A stretch of 64,000 bases of DNA from Ligustrum vulgare (taxonomy: Eukaryota; Streptophyta; Magnoliopsida; Lamiales; Oleaceae), in NCBI GenBank assembly GCA_963555705.1, contig OY743183.1, positions 45,931,466 to 45,995,465 of the forward strand, in the 5' to 3' direction. The notes beneath the pieces were generated by a model, which did not search any database, was not told the origin of the DNA, and saw nothing but the letters and a program-made list of their open reading frames with translations. Both the position numbers and the translations under genes were made by a program. This document shows, one piece after another, positions 34,201 to 45,215 of the stretch; position 1 is the stretch's first letter; each line of letters begins with the position of its first letter.

Positions 34201-36894
34201 TAAATTGTTTACTTATATTTATAGCAAAATAAATAACATATTAGGTTTTAATATAATAATATGATTAAATTAAATATGTATATTATGTGAATTTTTGGTT
34301 TTAAAAAGTAGAGGACCAAGCATTTGTGAGGCACACGCCTCTTAATTAATAAGGCGTATGCCTCGAGGCATAAGTCTCAATCAGTTGAGGCGTAAGTTTC
34401 ACTCAGCCCCTTAAGAAATACGGGTACTAAGGCGTTTTTCCAGTGTCTCAACCTGAGGCGAGCCTCAAGGCTTTGAAGCGGAACTTTTTTCAAACCATGG
34501 GAACGTTGTATATTTTATTAAATGGATTTTTGCCTCTCCCCACCATTCATTATCTTCATTCTTCATACAATAAGTATTAAGAATCGCAGTTTTCATTGCA
34601 CAGTTGTCCGCTAACAAAGACACCAGCAAAGTTAACCTTTCCCCTTCCTTATTATCCATTTCTCGTTACTTCTAGTCCATTTCCCTGTATGGATGACGCT
34701 CTTTGCTACAAACGATGAGAACCAGCCAAATTAGTAGACCTATATCCACGTCTATTGGTTCACAATTAACCAACCGGGTGAGCAGGTTTTACAACGGCTT
34801 TTTACAAAACGGTTTTTGAGCTCTAAACAAACTTCTTTTCAGTCCAGTTCCTGGTTTTTCCAGTTGAACCAGAGTGTCTGGTCCGGTCTGGTCCAGTCCA
34901 GTCCAGATTCCATAACACTGGTTTTTAGTTGGAAATTTAAGATGGCAGCATAGAATAATAGGAACTCCACCAAAACGCAATAATAGAAAAACAGCATAAA
35001 AATTGAAACAACATATGCAAGAGGATACGTCTGTTCAGTATAGCAAAGAGAACAACCTTACTGCCTGATGGCGCGCTTTTCTTCGGTCGGAACGTTCTTT
35101 GGTTCCTGCTTCAGAAATTACAAATCAAGCTATATAAGTCATTGATGAACACAATAGTATAGCTTTTTAAAGCATTGGCCGCATTTAATGATACTTTAAA
35201 CATATATTTTAAGGATTTGTAATAATATCCGACCGACAAAGTTCGGTTGAATTCAACGAACTCCACTACCACAGGCATACGCACTTCAATAATTTCATGT
35301 CCTACATTTATCAACCAGATCCCTCTGACATCCACTGGTGCAACATACCTGTGTAAATTACCACACTGACCATTTCTTGAGTACTAAACCATAGAGCAAG
35401 AAACACCACCTCATATTGTTTGACGAACTATGAAAAATGGAATCACTATTTGACTCTAGCTTCAAAAAATGGTCCAACTTAGAAACAAGCCAGTGTTTTA
35501 TAAGTTTAAATCGGTATAAATGTTTTACATCTGTAAGGCACACATAAACATCAAAATAAACTAATTAATTTACAAGACACATTATAAACCAAAATTCATC
35601 TAAAAAACAATAATAAAACTGTGCAACAAGATTTGAAGCCAAATTTGATGGAAAATTAATTCAAATTCATCATGTAGAAGTAGAATAGCAGGTTCATCTT
35701 CTGTGGGAGTCAAATCATCAACATAAGTTGGTGGTGATTGATGAGTTGTTAAGAAATGGAAAAGAAATAACATAGAGGTACGAGTGTTCAACAAGAGGGT
35801 GGAACCTAACAGGTGAAATTAAATTAACTTAAAAAGAGCACTTTAAAATTGGGGCATATACGGATTTAATAATTTGATGATGGATAGTAGTAAAGAACAT
35901 ATTAAGTGATTTACCGGTAGAAGCATATCTAATGAAGGGATATGAGAATTTCCGTGGTCTACTACTAAAGTACAAGACTAACTAAAATAGAAGCTAGCAA
36001 TTTGAACGGGAACTAGATTAAAAGTAGGAGTTTAAGGCACTTAGACAATTATAGTTGTTTAATTTTTTAACAAGTTCAGATGATCCGGAAAATTTTGTAT
36101 AAGTTAATCCTGCACCAACAGGACATGTGATAAGGCTCGCTGAGTACGAGCATTGGTAATAAAAAATATTATTGCATTCATTCAATCACAGAGTTGTGTT
36201 GGGGCGTGGAAATCTCATTACTTTCAATTTTTCTGATGTTCATCGAGCATATTTATTAGTTCCTCCTTTCCAGAAGAAAAATCAGAAGATCGCATGAAAC
36301 TGAACTGCAATATGCTATAGTTTGAAAATAAATAAGCATCCATGCGCAAAGAATTTAATAGAGACGATAACCACTGTGAAACATTGGGTCATAAATATAA
36401 TTAATTATCGGAAAACGTACTCATGATCATAGATCATGGCTCCACCAATATATGCCACATAAACGAATAAATAAATTTTCACTCCCTCTTGTTTTCACAA
36501 CCATCCAATCAAATGATATTCTATAGTTAAATACTTATATCTTGCAATATTATTTCCTCCCAACATACATTCCGATCCTCTGTTCATGTTTATCTTCAAA
36601 TGAATAACAAACAAGTAAATCTTAACCCTAATTGGATCTCTCTGTCGCCGTGTTCTCTTGTAAAATCCATTCTTAGGGACAGCAAAATTCATATTATATC
36701 TTAAAATTCCCATCAAATCACATAACCATCAAAGAATATACAAAGAACCCAGATGAGGAAATAAACAATAACGACAAATAACAATTCAAAAACAAAAAAC
36801 AACTGATCTGACATAAAGCAATCATCAAAAAAAGAAAATCGTGCCCAAATAAAAGGGTTCTCAAAAAATACCTGCCAAGGCCAAAGAGACTCAT
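28901..36894 (-). CDS. MOB1: MOB1 kinase activator-like protein, complete, seven exons
   Basis: The exons (minus strand) are 36894-36872, 35105-35057, 32999-32891, 31526-31433, 29783-29650, 29541-29378 and 28972-28901. Together they give 214 residues in frame, the normal MOB1 size. MOB1 binds and activates NDR/LATS-type kinases in the Hippo-like pathway that controls cell proliferation and division plane in plants. The zinc site is complete: Cys79 and Cys84 (FCTPEIC) with His161 and His166 (AHIYHSHF). Other landmarks are [17 protein letters not shown] at the N-terminus, [30 protein letters not shown] and the end [17 protein letters not shown]. All introns are GT-AG. Exon 1 is only 23 coding bases. 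The first two introns (about 1.8 and 2.1 kb) and several others are filled with repeats and MITEs. Highly conserved and apparently functional. Confidence 0.96.
30332..30503. mobile_element. Tourist-like MITE in MOB1 intron 4 (172 bp)
   Basis: Left end GCCCATGTTTGATGCCC and right end read inverted GTCCGTGTTCGATTCCC match at 13 of 17 positions. TAA flanks both sides (30329-30331 and 30504-30506). It contains TGTGTGGTTGAAAAGTATGG and ATGTGGCTGAAAATGAGTAT, phrases shared with the other Tourist-like elements here. Confidence 0.9.
31193..31263. repeat. (AT)n microsatellite in MOB1 intron 4
   Basis: About 35 uninterrupted AT units follow a short TAATAATAATAA run. It is a simple sequence repeat that is likely length-polymorphic. 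Confidence 0.97.
33820..34475. repeat. Repeat with GAGGCGTA...GCCTC motifs in MOB1 intron 2, containing a MITE
   Basis: Both ends hold ACTGAGGCGTTTTTCC / ACTAAGGCGTTTTTCCAGTG (33819 and 34428) and several palindromic GAGGCGTAAGCCTC-type motifs (33842-33859, 34330-34400). The direct repetition of GAATACTGAGGCGTTTTTCC against GGGTACTAAGGCGTTTTTCC suggests an old dispersed repeat of unknown class. A Tourist-like MITE (33958-34121) lies inside. Confidence 0.6.
33958..34121. mobile_element. Tourist-like MITE in MOB1 intron 2 (164 bp)
   Basis: Starts GAGTCCATTTGATGAA and ends CCCAACAGGGGC (inverted GCCCCTGTTGGG), with TAA on both sides (33955-33957 and 34122-34124). The internal phrase GAGGTTGAAAAGTGTGAAAA is shared with the element at 58158. 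Confidence 0.8.
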
Positions 36895-37115
36895 TTTTCT
36901 TCACAGGGGACAGGAGAGAGGGAATCGTTAATATGGAAAAGAGAAATACGTTTATGCGGTAGTACAAATATTAATGGAACCATCGAAATAGGCTGTCGAG
37001 CACTGACATGGCATCTCAATGTACTAAACGGTTTGGGGTTGAAATAAACGGTTTGGGGTTGAAATTAGGGGATTTTATATGGAAATTGTTTGGTCAAATT
37101 ATTTGGGGTTGAAAT

Positions 37116-38005
37116 TAGGTGAGGACAAAAGAATCGAAATCAGCGATTCGATTCGATTAGATTAGGTTTGGTTCCCGTTCGATCTCGGTTTCGTTTGGTT
37201 CCATCAAAATTTTAAATCGTTCTAGTACTAAAAATCAAGAACCATCGGTTCCGATTCTTGATTCAGAACCAAAACAAAACACGATTTTTTTATTTTTTTA
37301 AAATGTAAATTTTAAAAAAAATCATCAATTCTTAATCTTAATGCATGTTATATGGTCCATTAGTCAATATCAATTATCCAACAACTATTAAATCATTAAA
37401 CATTACAACAACTATAAACAAAACAAGTAATAAACAAAAACCATAAATCAAAAATCATTTTTCTTTTACTGGTTCTGTCGTTCAGCTTCAAACTTTCAGC
37501 CGTCGATTCTTCAAGAATCAACAAACAATAAATCTTCACTCTTCATCTTACAATTAATTGTTATCTTGTTTTCAAGGATTGATTGAACTTGTGCGAATAT
37601 TTCCCGAAAAGGTGGAGAATTATGAGCAGAAATTGAAGAATTTTTATAAGGATCACATACACACAATTGAGGAGATACATTACTGTCTAAAAGAGAGTGA
37701 ATATTTTGATGTCAAATATTTTGAGTGTTTTATTCGTATTTTGATCGAGGTCGATGACCTTACCGTCTTATAACTCTTACCAACTGAAATCTACCATGGC
37801 TTCATCACTTAAGTTTGAAATTTTTATTTTAAAAAATCGGAACCGGAACCGAAACCAGAACTAGAACCAGAACCAAAAGAATCGAACGGTTCGGTTCCAG
37901 TTCCGATTCTTCTCTTGCAAAAAGAACCAACAATTCTTTTTTTAAAAGAACCATCGGTTCTCGGTTCGGTTCCCTAGGAACCAGAACCATATGGAACCAC
38001 GCCTA
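37116..38005. mobile_element. Non-autonomous hAT-like element (890 bp), perfect 8-bp target duplication
   Basis: GTTGAAAT at 37108-37115 recurs at 38006-38013. The ends are TAGGTGAGGAC and, read inverted, TAGGCGTGGTT. Both subterminal regions are dense arrays of a GGTTC/GAACC motif in opposite orientation (37130-37270 and 37835-37995). The centre contains a 71-codon ORF, 37558-37773 (MLSCFQGLIELVRIFPEKVE...), of unknown origin, possibly a relic of captured or transposase sequence. The insertion separates two halves of a locally duplicated GGGGTTGAAATTAGG sequence. Confidence 0.88.
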
Positions 38006-38013
38006 GTTGAAAT

Positions 38014-38534
38014 TAGGGGGTTTTATATGGAAATAGGTTGGTCAAATTTCATTTTTATGAGAAGCAGAAATATATTCATACCACATTTTCTTATATATGT
38101 ACTCCACATTTTAATTGCATGGAATGTTCATAATATTTAGTCAATCACAACAATGTCCCCAACTTTTTTCCTATTGCATTCTTATTTTGTATCTTTCATT
38201 AATTATTACATCTTGTCCTCCTATAAAGTTCTATAAAAAAAATTCGTTAAGAGGAAATAAAAGATTTATTTATTCCTCATAAATTTAATAAGTAAAAATA
38301 ATCAAAATCATGATTAAATACTTGTCCATCGTTTTAAAGCACGATAACATAATTTTTTGGGATGAAAATCATCGTTGAATAGAAGATTTACTAATTGCTG
38401 AAAATCTAATGATAAGAATGTGGCGAAAAAAATTAAGAATACAAATATAACAATCTATAAAGATCAGGGTCCACTAATACAATTAAAATGTGATGTGTTT
38501 ATAAGAAATTGTGGTGCTGGTATAATTACACTTA
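38014..38534. other. AT-rich spacer, no gene seen
   Basis: Intergenic sequence between the hAT-like element and the Helitron terminus. No open exon, tandem repeat or terminal repeat was recognised. Confidence 0.5.
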
Positions 38535-38560
38535 CTAGTTTTACACATGTGCGATGCACG
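38535..38560 (-). mobile_element. 3' terminus of a minus-strand Helitron
   Basis: On the minus strand the hairpin GTGCATCGCAC (38549-38559) is followed by ATGTGTAAAA and CTAG (38538-38535), then T, the same architecture as the terminus at 4240-4265. The element body extends to the right and was split by element B at 40029. Its 5' end was not found. Confidence 0.7.
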
Positions 38561-38655
38561 AATATATTTCATTGACAACGTATAATGTACTGACTTGAAA
38601 AAATGAGTAAAAAATCAATAGAAAAATAACAACAATGGGTGCTAATTTAAATTTA

Positions 38656-38697
<42 letters not shown>
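38656..38697. repeat. (AAT)n microsatellite
   Basis: Roughly 14 uninterrupted trinucleotide units just inside the Helitron terminus. Confidence 0.95.
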
Positions 38698-39235
38698 TGT
38701 TATCAGAAGTACTACAAATTTTGAAAAACAAGGATACACAAATTGACCGTGAATAAATTGAAGCTCAGCTAGTGTAAAACCTTAAACATAATTGATCTAA
38801 AAACAAAATCGATCGAAAATATTTCGTCCCATTCCCCATCCTTATAAGGGTCATCATATGGAATATGAGAGGTGTAGTACATCTATTCGCGAGCACCTGA
38901 ATAGACTTGTTCAACTTCACCAGGTCCGCTTTTTGGTGATTTAGGAGCCATTTATTCTTTATGAGGGTTTTGATTAATATTTGCAACAATTTTTGCGGTT
39001 TGTAAAGCATAATATAGGCAACATTTACATCCAAATTGAACACAAGCACTTGTTCACATGAAAACCTTTACAATGCAAGTAAATTTTGTGGAATAGTTAG
39101 TCTCAAGCTATTAATCAACAAAGGCAATACAAGAGTTGAGCTACTGAAAATTGATGAAACCATATTAACAACCTCGAGAAGAAAGAAAATAAGTCATAAA
39201 AACTAGTCAAGCACAACAATGATATGATCATCATC

Positions 39236-39356
39236 AAATATGTCTTCAATAATCTTAAGCTTGAAATTTCCCCAAGTTCCAGTAAATATTGGGTATTGTA
39301 ATGCTACATCATACCTCCTTGGATTAGCATCATTGTATAATTCTTCTTCAACCTGG
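39236..39356 (-). pseudogene. Unassigned exon-like fragment in the Helitron body
   Basis: After an AG-type acceptor near 39357 the minus strand is open and reads VEEELYNDANPRRYDVALQY, then PIFTGTWGNFKLKIIEDIFD. It is bounded by splice-like sites and has protein-like composition. I do not recognise the family. The setting next to the HMA fragment suggests captured host sequence. Confidence 0.35.
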
Positions 39357-39565
39357 AAAACTAATGAAAAAAATCCTTGAAAACTTGCACAAGCTTTCCT
39401 AGCTAAATGTAAAATCAGTAAAACTTAATCAGTAGCCTCCAAACAATAACACTCACTTAAAGTGAAGATTTATCATACCCAATGTTTATTCTAGTTGCTT
39501 TGCACTGGTTCTTATGGTCAAAATATTGTACTCCAAGCAATAAATCCTATCTAAAATTATTAACC

Positions 39566-39708
39566 GAAGAAGTAACCCAGCTTCTTTGGATCGTATTGAA
39601 CTTCTGCCTCTTCAAACCCCGCATTTTCTATTGCTTCCAAGATCTGATAGTAGCTCAAGTTATTTGGATCGTATTGAACTTTTGCCTCTTTAGTTGCTAA
39701 TGCAACTT
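39566..39708 (-). pseudogene. Captured fragment of a copper-transporting ATPase metal-binding domain (HMA5/RAN1-like)
   Basis: The minus strand reads QVALATKEAKVQYDPNNLSY, YQILEAIENAGFEEAEV. This corresponds to the second half of a heavy-metal-associated domain as in plant P1B-type Cu ATPases (VALATEEA-V-YDP...L--AIEDTGFEA). The expected continuation after the glycine-phenylalanine is replaced by a repeat of AEVQYDPKKLG, so the DNA segment GAGGCAGAAGTTCAATACGA is duplicated internally (39573-39606 versus 39656-39690). No other ATPase domain is nearby. It is a fragment inside a probable Helitron. Confidence 0.65.
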
Positions 39709-40028
39709 GTATTTTTTTTAATACACCGTGCATTGCAAAAGTGTAGTGTTATTTTCCATTTGGATAACTACACAATAAAGCAAAAGAAAATACAATCAAT
39801 TTGGAAGAATATGATTAAATATTGTATGATCACATAATAATTAATCAAGTAGTCAATGTCACACATGACATCAGTTATGCGTTTTTGTTTAGGGATAAAC
39901 ATTAATTTAGAATTATATACAAGAATATTATTTGCTCCTGAAGGGCATAAATTATAATTCTTATTAATATTTCATAAGAATATTGATTATAACATTGTAC
40001 TACTTTAGGTTTACAAAAAAATTATTTA

Positions 40029-40760
40029 TGTTGAATCCAAGCCCAAAGAGAGGTACAATGATCCACTAGCGATGACCCAACTAAGGCCCAACAGACCTTC
40101 CAAGCCAAAAGAGAGGTACAGTGATCCACTAGCGATGGCCCAACTAAGGCCCAACGGACCTTGACCCATAGCCAAGGTCCGAAATATCACCTTGGGTCCG
40201 ATTCCGAGGTGGTTTGTCAAGCGAACCTTTCTAGTCGAACTGATTTATGCCCGGACGACGTGCTTTATACTCAGCCAAGGCGCTTTACGACAGAGACCAG
40301 GAGAGAGATGGAGTCAGAGATGTGACACTGCCTTTATCAAGATGTGACAGGCGTCCATCCCCTACGAAATGTAGCAATGATTACGGTCAAAAAGCAAGGT
40401 TGTCACCTCCAAGAGTTATGGTGGAGACAAGTGTAAAGTATGTCACGTGTCATGATCCGAGACAACAAATTCCTCTATAAATGGAACGCGATTGTCTCCA
40501 AGAAAGGGGTTAGCAATTTCATACTCTTAACCAAATATATATATTTCTCTCACTCCCTTTTTTCTCTTCTACACATTTACTTCTCCCGCACCCAATATAT
40601 ATATAAATTCGCCTAAAATGAGTACTGACTTTGGCATCGGAGTGCAAATGGGAGCCACCTCGGCCCTCTTTGCAAACTGATTGTTTGTCACAGTGCGCAG
40701 GAGAAGAGGAAGGAGCTGAGACGTGTTGGTCCAAGGTCCAGCCGAATTTTTTGGTCAACA
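40029..40760 (+). repeat. 5' LTR of element B
   Basis: Starts TGTTGAATCC and ends TTGGTCAACA, so the ends form TGTTGA...TCAACA. The first 125 bases contain a direct duplication of about 63 bases (AAGCCCAAAGAGAGGTACA ... CCCAACAGACCTT, twice). A TATA box lies at 40476-40482. Confidence 0.97.
40476..40482 (+). promoter_or_regulatory. TATA box of the element B LTR
   Basis: CCTCTATAAATGGAACGC, identical in the 3' LTR. It lies about 285 bases before the LTR end, consistent with a U3 promoter. ACGTG-containing sequence (GTCACGTGTCATGATCC, 40442) sits upstream. Confidence 0.7.
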
Positions 40761-40782
40761 TTTTGGTGCCGTCTGTGGGAAG
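40761..40782 (+). promoter_or_regulatory. Primer-binding site region of element B
   Basis: The LTR is followed by TTTTGGTGCCGTCTGTGGGA. TGG starts three or four bases past the LTR. This leader junction is typical of Tat-type plant elements. Confidence 0.75.
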
Positions 40783-40879
40783 CCATACTGCTAACCACGA
40801 AAACACATGATGAAAAGCCGCACATAGAAAGGAAATCCCGAAAAAGGAGTAACCTCTTGCAAAAGATCGGAGAACTGCA

Positions 40880-41173
40880 AAAACTTTGAAATATAAGTTT
40901 AGTAGCCTTGAAAAAGGTAAAGAGCTTTGAAACATAAGCTCAGTACCCTTGAAAAAGGCGTGAAGCTTTGAAATATAAGTTTAGTAACCTTGAAAAATGT
41001 AAAGAGATTTGAAACATAAGCTCAGTACCCTTGAAAAAGGCGTAAAGCTTTGAAATATAAGTTTAGTAACCTTGAAAAAGGTAAAAAAACTTTGAAACAT
41101 AAGTTTATTTACCTTGAAAAAGGCTTAAAACTTTGAAACATAAGTTTGACAACCTTGAAGAAAAAGGCTCGGA
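40880..41173. repeat. Leader tandem repeat, about 41-bp unit, seven copies
   Basis: Units read CTTTGAAATATAAGTTTAGT AACCTTGAAAAAGGTAAAGA. Two alternating forms (AAATATAAGTTTAG and AAACATAAGCTCAG) give an 82-base higher-order period. The array lies between the primer-binding site and gag and has no long ORF. Confidence 0.92.
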
Positions 41174-41237
41174 GCTTTGGGATAAGAATCTGTCTGACCT
41201 TGGAAGATAAATTAAAACCAAGAAATCTCTTTGAAAC

Positions 41238-43700
41238 ATGAATGAAAGCGATGGTGATGTTAACTCCCGTAGGGAAAGAAATGGCCAGCAGAGCGAAGAG
41301 GAGGCTCCTCAAGGACCTCATGAGAAAGCCAATGAGGGAGGGACACAATCTAACCCACCCCGCCGGCACCGTAATCGCCGCATGTTGCGAGACATGACTC
41401 GCATGGCAGCCCAAATGCTAGAAATGCAGAAGCAGCAGATAGAACAGACTGTCGCGATGAATGTCTATATGGCTAGAGGGTATGTAGTGAATGAACCCAC
41501 GATGCCTCCACAATACCCACAGCTACATTACTCACCATCCGATGCGGCCACCGCCTCGTATTATTATCAAGATCCATAGGCTTATGCCGATGTGGAATCC
41601 GAGCCCTTCTACGAGGAAGGCCTGGAACATGAAGCACATGAAGAGCAAGCCCCCCTCCCAGCTAGACACGGGGAGGTCTCGCCCGCAAAATCTGGCAGAG
41701 TCTTCAGCAGGATAGGAGGATTATTCAGAGGCAGGCAAGGGGATCGAAATAATGCAGTTGAGCCTAGGAATAGGCGGGAGCGACGCGCTGAAGAAGCCTT
41801 ATCGCAGAGTCGAATGTATAGGGACCAACAAGGTACGGGGGGAGAAAGGTTCACCCCCACGCATGAGCCTAGGAATAGGCAGGAGAGGAGAGCCGAAGCA
41901 GTTCGTACCAATCCTCACAACGAATTACAGAGCCATGAAAGGCCAAACTACGGCCGCGTTCTGCCGCCACGAAGGCAGAAGTACGCTCCGCCACTCTATG
42001 ACCAATACCGTGATTCAGTGTATTCTGGTCATGACGAGAACAGCGAACTGCCGTCATATGAGTTGGATGACGACGAGGAAACGAGTCCTTTCACAGATGG
42101 CCTCTGTAGGTGCCCAGTGCCTCACGACTTCGAAATGCCAGAAATTGCAAAATATTCTAGCCGAGGTGACCCTGACGATCACCTGTTAAACTACTGTGCT
42201 AGCACGGAAATAGCCGGGGCTACGCTGGAACTGAAATGTAAAGCCTTTGCTTTAACCCTTGAGGGGAGTGCGCTACGATGGTATAAAAAACTCCCTCCTG
42301 GCCACAGTTGGAGAGATTTGAAAACGGCCTTTAAAAATGGCTTTGTTTCCTTCAGGCCTGGCCAGCTCCCACTCCAACGCCTTCAGGATCTGAGGCAAGG
42401 AAGGGACGAATCTCTAAAAAGTTACCTAGCCCGGTTTACATAAGAGATGCACATTTGCGAAAACATCACTGAGGCAGAGATGTTTTCCGCTTTGAAAGGA
42501 GGGCTGGATATGACCAGCATGTTCTGGAGAGACGTCCGAAGCAGAAAATCAAGGGATTACAATGCCCTCGTAGACCTGATGAAGGAAGAGATTGTATCAG
42601 AAGAAATGGCAAGGGCCAGGGACAACCACCCCCAAGGAAGATACAATCTTGGGTATTTTAATGAGGCAAACCTCAAGAAAGGAGGAAACAAGGATAGGAT
42701 CGGCGGAAACCGAGGTGGAGCGCCGCGTCCGTTTCCAGGGACAGGATCTAGCTTTGCAGTAGAAATCACGGAAGCTATCCCCCACTTGCACTCCAACACC
42801 CCTTCTCAAAATCCTCCCACGGCTCAAGGGAGAGTGGAAAGTGGCCGAAGCGGAAAACAGCCCATGATTGGGGCTTACTGCGCCTACCACAGATATTACG
42901 GTCACGCAACAGAAGATTGCAGGGAAATCCATATGTTAGCTGACCAAAAGGCTCAGGGGAGAAGGGGAGGTGACTTCTCCCCCGACACAGGGAGAACTCA
43001 AAAATCTGGCGGTCAGAAGTTCAACCGAGCTAATAGGAGAGCTCCGTGGAAGAACATAACTAAGGAAAGAATTGACAATCGTCAAAGAGACAGGAATAAA
43101 GGCCAGGATACCACCTCGGCACATGCTAAAGATACACGGGAACCACCTGTACCTGTGGCCGACCTCCCTATTCGTGAAATCGACACAATACTGGGAGGCC
43201 CTCACCCAGGTGGGAGCACAAACAACTCCCAAAAGAGGTATATAAGAGAGGCCAAGCAGCCCGCCAACATGAATTATCATATCCATTCACATCCTGTTGA
43301 GATGCCTCGGACAGAATCTATCACATTCACCCAAGGCGATACCGTTGGAGTGCACTTCCCGCACAACGACGCATTGGTTATCAGAGTAGTGGTGGCTCGG
43401 AATGGGTTATCACGGATGATGGTGGATGATGGTGCCTCGGTAAATGTGATTTACGGGGTAACTTTTGATAAAATGGGGATCAGCACTCCACTCATTCCAG
43501 TCCCGGATCCAATATATGGATTCACGGGGGACAGCATAACCCCCAGAGGGTCCATAACCCTTATGACTGAAATAGGGCAAGCACCAACCCTGTCCAGAAT
43601 CCCTATGGAATTCTTGGTGGTTGACAAAATCTCCTCCTATCATGGTTCAATTGGGAGGCCAGGTCTCATCGACTTGGGAGCTGTGACGCATACGAAATAA
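41238..43700 (+). pseudogene. gag and protease region of element B, with in-frame stops
   Basis: Three open stretches in one frame: 41238-41579, 41592-42443 and 42447-43700. They are separated only by a TAG at 41577 and a TAA at 42441. The capsid core is at about 42100-42440 (PEIAKYSSRGDPDDHLL, LEGSALRWYKKLPPGHSW, RPGQLPLQRLQDLRQGRDES). A zinc-knuckle-like segment is at about 42880 (YCAYHRYYGHATEDC). The protease starts near 43370, with MMVDDGASVNVIYGVTF at the active site. D-G is kept but the usual D-S/T-G has Asp in the middle. The frame ends at 43698-43700 and more stops follow, so no full polyprotein could be made. Confidence 0.92.
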
Positions 43701-45215
43701 ATTTGCATGAAGTTCCCCACGGAGCATGGCGTTGCAACTGTAAGGGGGAGTCAAACCGAATCGCGGGCCTGTTACACAAATGTGATCTGAAAATTTCAAG
43801 ATCGAAGCTTGAACATGATCAGTGGCGTAGCCATGACCGAGGCTGCTCCAGACCCTGAAATATTGGGTGAAGGGCCTTCTGGAAGTAAGGATGTTACGAT
43901 GAGATTGGAGGAGGATTTAGCAGATCTAGACCCAAGAATGGCGGGTGACAATTGTCCCACCCCGGCCGAAAGGTTAGAATGCTTCGGTGTAGACCCACTT
44001 GATCCAATCAAGGAATTTCAGATCGGATTGGATTCACCAGCCGAATACAAAGATCAATTGAAGAGCTTCTTACTTGAGAATCTTGATGTATTCGCATGGA
44101 AGCATGGTGACATGGTTGGGATCTATCCTAAGGAGACCTGCCACAGACTCCAGATGGATACCCGAAGCCCTGGGCATAGGAAAAAGAGAAGGCTCATGAG
44201 TTCGGACAAGTATGAGGCCTTGAGAGACGAGGTCACAAAGCTATTAAAAAATGGCTTCATCAGAGAGTCCCGCTATCCGAAGTGGGTATCAAATCCTGTT
44301 TTTGTACCAAAACAAAATGGGAAACTGAGGGTGTGTATTGATTTTTCCAACTTGAACTAGGCAGGTCCCAAAGACAGCTTTCCACTACCTCGGATCGATC
44401 AGCTAGTCGACTCTACGGCAGGGCATGAGCTGCTAAGCTTCATGGATTCTTACTCCGGGTACAATCAAATCCCCATGTGCGAATAGGACGAGGAGCATAC
44501 TTCGTTTATTACAGATAGAGGGCTCTATTGCTACAGAGCTATGCCCTTCGACTTGAAAAATGCGGGAGCTACCTATCAGAGGCTAGTAAACCGCATGTTC
44601 TCAGAACAATTAGGAAGCACCATGGAGGTATATGTTGATGACATGCTGGTCAAAAGCATGGTCGACGCGGATCATATCCGCCATTTGTCAGAGGCCTTCG
44701 ATGTTTTGAGGAAATACCGAATGAAGCTCAACCCAGCGAAGTGCTCTTTTGGAGTAGCATCTGGAAAATTCCTTGGATTCATGGTGAATAAGAGGGGAAT
44801 CGAAGCTAATCCGGACAAGATCAATGCTTTGTTAAACATGCAGTCGCCTCGAAATCCAAAAGAAGTGCAAAGCTTAACGGGGAGAATTACGGCCTTGAAT
44901 CGATTCGTCTCAAAATCCACGGACAAATGCTTGCCATTTTTCAAGGTCCTAAAGGGGGGAAAGCGATTCCAATGGACACCGGAATGTGAGCAGGCTTTTG
45001 TCGACCTGAAAGCATCTTTGGGACGGCCCCCATTGCTATCAAAGCCAAAGGCTGGCGAGCCTCTCTACCTGTATTTAGCTGTATTCAAAGAGGCTGTTAG
45101 CTCTGTGTTGGTCAGAGAGGAGGATGGGAATCAGTTCCCAGTATATTATGTGAGCAAAGCCATGCTGATGCCGAGACATGCTACCCAGATATGGAGAAAC
45201 TTGCTCTCTCGTTAA
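43701..45215 (+). pseudogene. Reverse transcriptase and first RNase H part of element B
   Basis: The frame is shared with gag and broken by TGA near 43788, TAG at 44358 and TAG at 44484. The RT landmarks are FVPKQNGKLRVCIDFSNLN, SFMDSYSGYNQIPM, MPFDLKNAGATYQRLV and the catalytic YVDDMLVKS, which is intact. The connection follows with FLGFMVNKRGIEANPDKI and RFQWTPECEQAFVDLK, then LYLYLAVFKEAVSSVLV. Near 45165 a one-base change shifts the frame. The block expected to read A-x-x-E-x-x-Y-x-x-M-E-K-L continues in another frame from about 45160. Confidence 0.93.

Noticed and set aside
41752..42189. 145-codon plus-strand ORF overlapping gag of element B
   Set aside because: It is a frame shadow: the gag frame carries the recognisable capsid residues and this one does not.
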